This document shows, piece after piece, positions 1-4,637 of a stretch of 6,286 nt of DNA; position 1 is the stretch's first letter; every line of letters begins with the position of its first letter. The DNA is from Clostridiaceae bacterium UBA4839 (lineage in GTDB: Bacteria > Bacillota > Clostridia > Clostridiales > Caloramatoraceae): positions 6,888 to 13,173 of the forward strand of contig DHEX01000045.1 in NCBI GenBank assembly GCA_002400085.1. Direction: 5' to 3'. A program made the position numbers and the translations under genes. The notes below the pieces were generated by a model that was given only the letters and a program-made list of their open reading frames with translations, searched no databases and was not told where the DNA came from.

Positions 1-3
1 TTT

Positions 4-279
4 TTAATTAATATGATCACTGGCACTGGCATTTTTTAAGAACTTTTCTACTGCTTCTAAAGCTTCTTTTTCATCTTCACCATAAAAGGTTATAGTGATT
101 GTATCACCTTGTTTAATTCCAAGGCTCATTATGGCGAGTATTTCTTTTGCATTTACTGTTTTTTCGCCCTTTTTAATAACTGATTTGCATTTAAATTTAT
201 TAATTTCCCTTACTAATAGTGATGCTGGTCTAGCATGAATTCCATTCGGAGTCGTAACTTTATATATGATACTCTTCAT
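4..279 (-). CDS. HPr family phosphocarrier protein with Glu at the Ser46 position
   Basis: Small cytoplasmic phosphocarrier of the phosphotransferase system, taking phosphate from enzyme I and passing it to IIA domains. From the ATG at 279 the protein has 91 residues, close to the usual 85-90. This start puts the active-site His exactly at residue 15 in the motif GIHARPAS. The region TVNAKEILAIMSLG (41-54) matches the regulatory site of Bacillus-type HPr, but residue 46 is Glu instead of the Ser phosphorylated by HPr kinase, while Ile47, Leu48 and Met51 keep the hydrophobic patch. An in-frame TTG at 297 would add six residues; I reject it because it overlaps the upstream gene and breaks the His15 numbering. 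The ATG lies one base after the stop of the mupG-like gene with no clear Shine-Dalgarno, so translation is probably coupled. Likely an operon-specific paralogue rather than the housekeeping ptsH (inference). Confidence 0.9.
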   Translation of the reverse strand: MKSIIYKVTTPNGIHARPASLLVREINKFKCKSVIKKGEKTVNAKEILAIMSLGIKQGDTITITFYGEDEKEALEAVEKFLKNASASDHIN

Positions 280-280
280 T

Positions 281-1369
281 TTATTTAATAAAGCCAAAAA
301 GATATTCAGGCTTCAATAATTCCAGCAAAATCAATTCCTGTTCTTCAATTCTCCCTACAAAATTTCTTTCACCGCTATTTGGTATATCCATTGTAACAAT
401 TTGCAGCTCGCCGCGATAATGTGATAAATTATCATTAACTATTACTACATCGCCTTTATGGAAAAATTTCTTATCACATTTACGATACGGAATAGTTTTA
501 TTTTGGTAGTCACTGCGAGGTACACTGCTCCTAACCATATAATCAGATGCATCGCCTCTTCCAAAATGAGGATAGTTATATATTATATTTTTTTCCTCAT
601 CTGTGACATCATCTGATAAGTTTAGCTTGAACGTTATTTTAGTTTTATCAACTTGGGACACTGCCCTAAGCTCATCTTCTGAAGCAAAAGCATTTCCAAT
701 CAAAATATCATCAATACTATTAGTTGCTAAAAGATGTCTTACCTGCAAGTCTATTGGTAATCCCCTATGCATTTCACAGGTAGGCAGTCCCTCATATACA
801 GGCCAAGGTCCAAATGTATTTTCATTGTTGCTTGAAACAAATGCAGCAACTGGAAGGCCTAAGGCTTTATATTTATTAGTGAACTCCATAAACTTATTCC
901 ATCCTAATCCAGTATATTTTTCTGGATAGAAATTATGGCAGACAATCATATTCTGCTTGTTAGCGCCTCTTTCAATCATTAAATCCAGTGCTGTATTTGA
1001 ACTTGCGTTAAACTCTATAGGGATTTCATATGGGTTATGAGTTATTGCTATATCCTCCATATCACTAAAATGCCCATCGAGGCGGATAATATCTACCTTC
1101 ATATCTGCAAAGGGTTTTAAATTAAGGGGCGAAGCACCTAAATGGCGAAACACATCTGGATTTGTATCAACGCCAACAATAAAGCCTAACTCATGTGCTT
1201 GGTTCATAAATTTAGTAAACTTTTTCATGATAATTTCTTTGGGTTCATTTACTGACAATAGGCAGGTAAAAATTCTTGTAAATCCATACTTTGCTGCCAA
1301 TTTCATATAAGCATAATCCTTTTCTTCCGTTGAATGTTCTGGATAAACAGATATACCCATTCTATGCAT
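281..1369 (-). CDS. MupG-family (DUF871) TIM-barrel phospho-glycosidase
   Basis: 362 residues, the full length usual for DUF871 proteins. The family includes Staphylococcus aureus MupG, a GH170 6-phospho-N-acetylmuramidase that splits MurNAc-6-phosphate-GlcNAc in the cytoplasm. Visible family signatures are GISVYP (5-10), GFTRIFTCLL (29-38), GVDTNP (66-71), RLDGHF (96-101), EFNASS (119-124), CHNFYP (144-149) and GPWPVYEGLPTCEMHR (187-202). These form an N-terminal TIM barrel of about 240 residues, followed by a smaller beta-rich C-terminal domain (about 245-362). There is no signal peptide or membrane segment. The ATG at 1369 is chosen because AGGTAGGG sits 7 bases upstream; the Met at residue 4 would be too far away. 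It lies downstream of a PTS permease, so it probably hydrolyses the phosphorylated disaccharide made by that transporter. The family call is firm. The substrate is not: no murQ-type etherase is present, and the PTS is chitobiose/cellobiose-like rather than MurP-like. Confidence 0.9.
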   Translation of the reverse strand: MHRMGISVYPEHSTEEKDYAYMKLAAKYGFTRIFTCLLSVNEPKEIIMKKFTKFMNQAHELGFIVGVDTNPDVFRHLGASPLNLKPFADMKVDIIRLDGHFSDMEDIAITHNPYEIPIEFNASSNTALDLMIERGANKQNMIVCHNFYPEKYTGLGWNKFMEFTNKYKALGLPVAAFVSSNNENTFGPWPVYEGLPTCEMHRGLPIDLQVRHLLATNSIDDILIGNAFASEDELRAVSQVDKTKITFKLNLSDDVTDEEKNIIYNYPHFGRGDASDYMVRSSVPRSDYQNKTIPYRKCDKKFFHKGDVVIVNDNLSHYRGELQIVTMDIPNSGERNFVGRIEEQELILLELLKPEYLFGFIK

Positions 1370-1429
1370 TAAGCATCCCTACCTTTCAATTTTATATACT
1401 TATTATGTAAGCCTTGAGAGAATTTATCC

Positions 1430-1541
1430 GATGGCTACCATCCGTAAATATCTTAACGGCTGCTACGCCCCTGGATCGGCTCTTCTAAGGCTCACCTTTT
1501 TTCAATGGCTGCCATCCGTAATCTCACAGATGGCAGCCATC
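1430..1541. repeat. GC-rich element with imperfect terminal inverted repeats
   Basis: The ends of this 112-bp stretch are inverted copies of each other. GATGGCTACCATCCGTAA (1430-1447, plus strand) matches GATGGCTGCCATCTGTGA (1541-1524, minus strand) at 15 of 18 positions. A third copy of the core, ATGGCTGCCATCCGTAA, lies at 1505-1521. Each core is itself nearly palindromic (ATGGCNGCCAT). Base composition is about 50 percent G+C, against about one third for the window. It could be a small non-autonomous mobile element (MITE-like) or a conserved structured RNA in the operon transcript. I see no clear target-site duplication and do not recognise a known family. Confidence 0.6.
1505..1540 (-). 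other. Strong RNA hairpin, non-terminator type
   Basis: On the minus strand the arm ATGGCTGCCATCTGT (1540-1526) pairs with ACGGATGGCAGCCAT (1519-1505). This gives 15 pairs including one G-U, around the 6-base loop GAGATT. The hairpin is followed by TTGAAAAAAGG, not a T-run, so it does not look like an intrinsic terminator for the operon. The same left arm could instead pair with ACGGATGGTAGCCATC at 1445-1430, so two mutually exclusive folds are possible. It could be an RNA processing or stability element between the PTS genes and the downstream pair (inference). Confidence 0.6.
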
Positions 1542-1630
1542 AAATCAAATATAAATTTATATTGTTGTAAAATTTTTAAACATACTCTGTACAAAATATG
1601 AGCTTAACCTCACATAATGTTTTTTAATTT

Positions 1631-2152
1631 TTAAAAACAATATGCTTTAAAAGCTTCCTCATTTTGATTAGTAACAATTAATTTTGCAACCTTACACATA
1701 TTTTCCAGTGCATTGTTTAGCCCGCCATCGCCCTTTTTAGGGCATTTTACTATGTGTATGCTGTCCTTATATTTACTTATTACTTCTGCATTTTCAGCAG
1801 ACATAGATGCAAATGCAGGCACATCAGTTGAATTATTTATGCTTTCAGTAACTTCAGCGCACATCTGTGCATAGTCCTTATAATTAAATGCCGGTCCGCA
1901 AAGCACTATGTCCGGATGGAGCTTTTGTATCTTATCACATAATTTTTTACCTACTGTTTCTTTATCGTTAAAATATGTGCCAGTTCCGCAATATAAGCAG
2001 GCTACAACCTTAGCATCAATTTGTTTTAGAAAAGGTTCCATCATAACGCTGGGGCCTATTGGTACGTTTTTCCCTCCAAGTGGGAGCATCTTATCATCTT
2101 TGGTTCCCATCCCAGATTGAATTTGATCATAAATTGTTATAATTTTCAACAT
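1631..2152 (-). CDS. Standalone GrdB N-terminal-domain-like protein
   Basis: 173 residues resembling the first 160 or so residues of GrdB, the large subunit of component B of glycine, sarcosine and betaine reductases. From memory of the family, matching positions in order are VPIGP (30-34), the CG-then-YF motif in ACLYCGTGTYF (51-61), DIVLCGPAFNYKDY (81-94), CAEV (98-101), VPAFASMSAENA (111-122) and IHIVKCPKK (132-140) leading into a helix with NNALENM. GrdB itself is about 430-440 residues and carries its redox or selenocysteine motif in the C-terminal half, which is absent here: the frame ends in TAA and nothing similar follows. It has eight cysteines (52, 55, 72, 85, 98, 137, 153, 172) and no signal peptide. 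AGGAGA lies 9 bases before the ATG, and the gap to the IIC stop is 24 bases, so it is co-transcribed with the PTS. It cannot be a complete reductase; its function is unknown. Family relation is likely, role is not. Confidence 0.75.
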   Translation of the reverse strand: MLKIITIYDQIQSGMGTKDDKMLPLGGKNVPIGPSVMMEPFLKQIDAKVVACLYCGTGTYFNDKETVGKKLCDKIQKLHPDIVLCGPAFNYKDYAQMCAEVTESINNSTDVPAFASMSAENAEVISKYKDSIHIVKCPKKGDGGLNNALENMCKVAKLIVTNQNEEAFKAYCF

Positions 2153-2176
2153 AACTTTGATTCTCCTAAGTTTTAA

Positions 2177-3553
2177 TTAAAATGTTAAATCATCTAATGA
2201 TATATCATCATCTTTTGGATTGTTTTCAGCTTCAGCTTCTTCTTTTAAGTACTGTTTATCTATAGCTTTAATGAACGGATAGTATAATAATACTCCAAGA
2301 GCAATTAAAGCTGCCTGCAGTACTGCTCCCTGCCATCCAGATGATAAAAATCCTGAAATAATTGCTGGAGTTGTCCATGGCATAATAACACCATTACATA
2401 TTGGGACTAATCCAATAGCCATTGTAACGTAGGAAATAATTATATTAACCATTGGTACACAAATAAATGGAATAGCTATAGCTGGATTTAACACAATTGG
2501 TAATCCAAATATAACAGGCTCATTGATATTAAATATCCCAGGAACAATAGACATTTTACTCAATTCCTTTATTCGTTTTGATTTACAGAAGAAATATGCA
2601 GCAATCAATAATGAAAGTGTTGAACCTGCACCTCCATAGGTAGCAAATAAATCCTGAAATTGAGTATTTATAATATGAGGCAGCTTTTGTCCTGCTTGAA
2701 GAGCTGCTAAATTTTCTGCGGATAGTGCATAAAGTATTGGTCTAAAAACTGAATCTGTAATGTTTGTTCCATGAATACCAAAGAACCATAAAATATGTGC
2801 AAATAAATAAACTCCAAGCATTGCACCAAGAGTATCACCAACCTTTTGCAGTGGTGTTTGTAAAATTGTATAAATACAATCAAAAGCATTATCCCAAGGT
2901 GTTATTGTGAAAATAATACGAATAAGGAAAAATACAACTATAACCATACCTATTGGGAATAATGATGCAAATGATTGTCCTACCGTAGGCGGAACACCCT
3001 TTGGCATTTTAATTGTCCAGCCTTTATCCTCAACCCATTTATAAATCTTTACAGAAAAGATTGCGCATAGAATTCCTATAAATATACCTCTTGAACCGAC
3101 CCAATCTAATGGGACACAAGGAACTTGGAATGCTTTTGCAGCACCTTCTGGTTTAAATGAAGTTGTAAATGGCATAAGTATGAACCAGCTTACAAGAGCA
3201 GAAGCAGCTCCAAAAATTGGGCTAACCTTTTCTTGTTTTGCATAATTATATCCAATTCCCATTACAGCAAATATTGCCATGATTGAAAAAGTTGCATTTG
3301 TTACATTTGAAAAATATGATGCAATTGATGAACCATGGAATGTTGTGCTCTTTAAAAAATCAATCCAGGGCTGAACTGGAAAATTTGAAACAAGCATGAA
3401 CATTGAGCCAATTACCAAAAGTGGCATACTTACCAAAAATCCATCACGGATTGCTATCAAATATTTGTTGCTGCTTATTACCTTAGCAACAGGCATAAGT
3501 TTTGATTCCAGTTTATCCATAAACTTTCCATTCTTTTCATTCTTTTCATTCAT
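2177..3553 (-). CDS. PTS sugar transporter subunit IIC, lactose/cellobiose (chitobiose) family
   Basis: Membrane channel subunit that binds and translocates the sugar while IIB phosphorylates it. At 458 residues it is slightly longer than typical ChbC/CelB/LicC proteins. The N-terminus (KLESKLMPVAKVISSNKYL, 14-32, then AIRDGF) is typical of the family, and about ten hydrophobic segments follow. Family landmarks are FGIHGTN with His261 and NINEPVIFGLPIVLNP (342-357) with Glu345, the region that contacts the sugar in studied ChbC-type transporters. The last 25 residues form an acidic hydrophilic tail. The start at 3553 has AAGGA 5 bases upstream and AGGAGG further up; Met12 is an alternative start. 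The first codons include two tandem copies of a 9-bp unit encoding NEK-NEK (3532-3549). It follows IIB after 59 bases. The substrate is probably a beta-linked di- or oligosaccharide, but sequence alone does not fix it. Confidence 0.95.
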   Translation of the reverse strand: MNEKNEKNGKFMDKLESKLMPVAKVISSNKYLIAIRDGFLVSMPLLVIGSMFMLVSNFPVQPWIDFLKSTTFHGSSIASYFSNVTNATFSIMAIFAVMGIGYNYAKQEKVSPIFGAASALVSWFILMPFTTSFKPEGAAKAFQVPCVPLDWVGSRGIFIGILCAIFSVKIYKWVEDKGWTIKMPKGVPPTVGQSFASLFPIGMVIVVFFLIRIIFTITPWDNAFDCIYTILQTPLQKVGDTLGAMLGVYLFAHILWFFGIHGTNITDSVFRPILYALSAENLAALQAGQKLPHIINTQFQDLFATYGGAGSTLSLLIAAYFFCKSKRIKELSKMSIVPGIFNINEPVIFGLPIVLNPAIAIPFICVPMVNIIISYVTMAIGLVPICNGVIMPWTTPAIISGFLSSGWQGAVLQAALIALGVLLYYPFIKAIDKQYLKEEAEAENNPKDDDISLDDLTF

Positions 3554-3612
3554 TTTTATCCTTCCCCCTCCTACTTGTATAGAATAAATTTGATTTTGAA
3601 AGTTAAGATGGC

Positions 3613-3936
3613 TTATTTAACGCCTTCCTTTATCAGCTTTACAGCTGATTTTAAAACATGCTCTCCATTAATTGTGCCATAGTCTGCAGCATCAATTACT
3701 CCAACTGGAGTATTCAATTTGTTGTAAGTCTTCTTTATATCATCGTATGCAAATCTTACCTGCGGTCCTAATAAAATGCAGTCTGGATGTTCCTTTTCAT
3801 AAATTTCTTGAATCTTAGCAAGTGGAAATGCTTTTACTTCAACATCAAGCTTATGTTTATTAGCTACCTCCTGCATATTGCTTGATAGTAAGCTTGTAGA
3901 CATCCCTGCACTGCAGAATAGATATATTTTTTTCAT
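3613..3936 (-). CDS. PTS sugar transporter subunit IIB, lactose/cellobiose family
   Basis: Cytoplasmic phosphocarrier that accepts phosphate from IIA on a cysteine and gives it to the incoming sugar at IIC. It has 107 residues, the normal size for ChbB/CelA/LicB-type IIB proteins. The N-terminus KIYLFCSAGMSTSLL holds the active-site Cys8 in the family P-loop, and it is nearly identical to E. coli ChbB in this stretch. LLGPQVRF (55-62) and the IDAADYG segment (81-87) are further family positions. A strong Shine-Dalgarno, AAGGAGG (3952-3946), sits 9 bases before the ATG. It starts 35 bases after the IIA stop. No anomalies. Confidence 0.96.
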   Translation of the reverse strand: MKKIYLFCSAGMSTSLLSSNMQEVANKHKLDVEVKAFPLAKIQEIYEKEHPDCILLGPQVRFAYDDIKKTYNKLNTPVGVIDAADYGTINGEHVLKSAVKLIKEGVK

Positions 3937-3945
3937 AAGCCACGT

Positions 3946-3952
3946 CCTCCTT
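3946..3952 (-). promoter_or_regulatory. Ribosome binding site of the IIB gene
   Basis: AAGGAGG on the minus strand, 9 bases from the ATG at 3936. It is the best Shine-Dalgarno in the window and fixes the IIB start. Confidence 0.8.
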
Positions 3953-3971
3953 AAATTATGATATCAGCATT

Positions 3972-4322
3972 TTAATGTTTAGAACTTAAAACTTTATTTA
4001 ACTTTTGTTCCAAATCATTAATTTTAAGATTAGTATCTATAAATTCTTTTGCAATTATTTGAAACATTTCTGCACCCATCAGTTGATCCTCTGCATGCAT
4101 TACCAAAATGGAGCTTTTAATAGCCTCTCCGCTTGCTTCCTGTTGAAGTAAAGTGTTATGCACATCATGTCCTTTTAAAAACTGTTTTTCACCTTCTTTC
4201 ATTGATTTTTTAGCCTCATCAATGTTGCCATTTTTAACTTTTTGTATTGCTTCAATATAGCTTGATCGTGCTGATCCAGCAGCAGAAATGATTTGAAAAC
4301 AAAGTAGTTCAATTCCTTCCAT
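3972..4322 (-). CDS. PTS sugar transporter subunit IIA, lactose/cellobiose family
   Basis: Soluble phosphocarrier that takes phosphate from HPr and passes it to the IIB cysteine; family members form trimers of helical bundles. I place the start at the ATG at 4322, giving 116 residues, the same length as E. coli ChbA, with GGGGGA 7 bases upstream. The longer version from a TTG at 4337 would swallow that ribosome binding site. The active-site histidine is His76 in LVMHAEDQLM. Other family features are GIELLCFQIISAAGSARSSY near the N-terminus and the conserved segment around GHDVHNTLLQQEA. It is the first gene of the operon, preceded by about 300 bases of control region. The charged C-terminal helix (INDLEQKLNKVL) is typical. 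Substrate not determinable. Confidence 0.95.
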   Translation of the reverse strand: MEGIELLCFQIISAAGSARSSYIEAIQKVKNGNIDEAKKSMKEGEKQFLKGHDVHNTLLQQEASGEAIKSSILVMHAEDQLMGAEMFQIIAKEFIDTNLKINDLEQKLNKVLSSKH

Positions 4323-4329
4323 TATGTTA

Positions 4330-4335
4330 TCCCCC
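4330..4335 (-). promoter_or_regulatory. Ribosome binding site deciding the IIA start
   Basis: GGGGGA on the minus strand lies 7 bases before the ATG at 4322. It overlaps the codons right after the alternative TTG start at 4337, which supports the shorter 116-residue protein. Confidence 0.65.
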
Positions 4336-4363
4336 AATTTCCTATAGTATTGTACTAATAATA

Positions 4364-4369
4364 ATTATA
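4364..4369 (-). promoter_or_regulatory. Candidate -10 box of the PTS operon promoter
   Basis: A perfect TATAAT on the minus strand about 40 bases before the IIA start. At the 17-base spacing the upstream hexamer is AAGCGT, a poor -35. That fits a promoter needing an activator such as the adjacent PRD regulator. TACAAT at 4354-4349 is a second candidate. The surrounding sequence is AT-rich, so chance matches are easy. Confidence 0.45.
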
Positions 4370-4381
4370 GATTGATTTTTC

Positions 4382-4397
4382 AGTAAACGCTTACAAT
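4382..4397 (-). promoter_or_regulatory. CcpA cre-like operator
   Basis: Minus strand TTGTAAGCGTTTACTG fits the catabolite-responsive element consensus WTGNAARCGNWWWCA except for T in place of the final A. Its core GTAAGCGTTTAC is almost palindromic. It lies directly upstream of the TATAAT candidate and covers the -35 position, where bound CcpA would block RNA polymerase. This implies glucose-type catabolite repression of the PTS operon. Confidence 0.7.
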
Positions 4398-4402
4398 GTT
4401 GC

Positions 4403-4418
4403 TTCCTACTATTAGGAA
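4403..4418. promoter_or_regulatory. Inverted repeat, candidate operator of the PRD regulator
   Basis: TTCCTA-CTAT-TAGGAA is a perfect 6-bp inverted repeat with a 4-base spacer. It sits just upstream of the cre box and of the -35 position, where a LicR/MtlR-type activator would be expected to bind. A related string CTATAATAGG lies at 4433-4442. The assignment to this regulator is inferred from position only. Confidence 0.4.
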
Positions 4419-4501
4419 ACAGCTTCATTTTTCTATAATAGGCCTCATATATAGATGCATCAGCTTTTCATGTCTTTAATTTATATCATTCCCTTTACGA
4501 C

Positions 4502-4545
4502 AAAAAAATATGGATAACAAGCACTAAAAAATGCTGTTATCCATA
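4502..4545 (-). terminator. Intrinsic terminator of the PRD regulator gene
   Basis: On the minus strand TATGGATAAC (4545-4536) pairs with GTTATCCATA (4518-4509), and AGCA (4535-4532) with TGCT (4523-4520). This makes a 14-bp stem with one bulged base, an 8-base loop and a following run of seven T (4508-4502). It starts about 92 bases after the regulator stop. It separates the regulator transcript from the PTS operon, which therefore needs its own promoter. Confidence 0.9.
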
Positions 4546-4637
4546 AAATAATTCTTAAACTTAGATAGAGTTCCGCTTTTCTGCTTCGGTTGACAAAATC
4601 CACCTTGAGTTTCAATGGTAAACTTTAGCTTATAAGT

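Larger units (their letters stand above)
1370..1630. other. 261-bp intergenic region with structured GC-rich element
   Basis: Gap between the GrdB-like gene and the mupG-like gene, far longer than the other intra-operon gaps (24-59 bases). The 1545-1630 part is very AT-rich and I see no convincing promoter in it. The 1430-1541 part is about 50 percent G+C and carries the repeats listed separately. No reading frame of useful length is present, and no leftover of the GrdB C-terminal domain is detectable. I see no T-tract hairpin pointing in the direction of transcription, so a stop of transcription here is not supported. Confidence 0.8.
4338..4637. other. 300-bp control region between regulator and PTS operon
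   Basis: Between the regulator stop and the IIA gene. From right to left it holds about 90 bases of regulator 3' untranslated sequence without recognisable features, the regulator's terminator (4502-4545), an AT-rich stretch, an inverted repeat (4403-4418), a cre-like box (4382-4397) and a TATAAT (4364-4369). No coding frame of useful length and no BglG-type antiterminator (RAT) hairpin was seen, consistent with DNA-level control. Confidence 0.7.

Noticed and set aside
280..297. TTG start giving a longer HPr
   Set aside because: It overlaps the end of the mupG-like gene, lacks a ribosome binding site and shifts the conserved His15 numbering.
603..929. Open frame on the plus strand inside the mupG-like gene
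   Set aside because: It is an antisense shadow of a well-supported conserved gene and has no recognisable family motif. The same applies to plus-strand frames at 1908-2120 and 3396-3587 and the minus-strand frame at 2707-2889.
1505..1540. Intrinsic terminator after the GrdB-like gene
   Set aside because: The stem is strong, but on the transcribed (minus) strand it is followed by TTGAAAAAAGG with no T-run, and the plus-strand side also lacks one.
1430..1541. Cyclic-di-GMP (GEMM) or other known riboswitch
   Set aside because: The ATGGCAGCC string faintly recalls a GEMM segment, but the ACGCAAAGCC core is absent, and I could not match TPP, FMN, SAM, lysine, T-box, purine or fluoride consensus elements.
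1370..1633. Selenocysteine read-through joining the GrdB-like frame to a C-terminal half
   Set aside because: The frame ends in TAA, not TGA. The following 260 bases have many stops and no UxxC-type coding, and the next gene is unrelated.
3532..3549. Tandem 9-bp repeat at the start of the IIC gene as a phase-variation tract
   Set aside because: There are only two copies of a unit divisible by three, so copy-number change would not shift the frame. It simply encodes NEK-NEK.
4323..4337. TTG start giving a longer IIA protein
   Set aside because: It would place the GGGGGA ribosome binding site inside the coding region and exceeds the usual family length. The ATG at 4322 fits better.
4590..4618. 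Plus-strand promoter starting with TTGACA
   Set aside because: No acceptable -10 lies at the right spacing (the hexamer is CAATGG), and no plus-strand gene follows.
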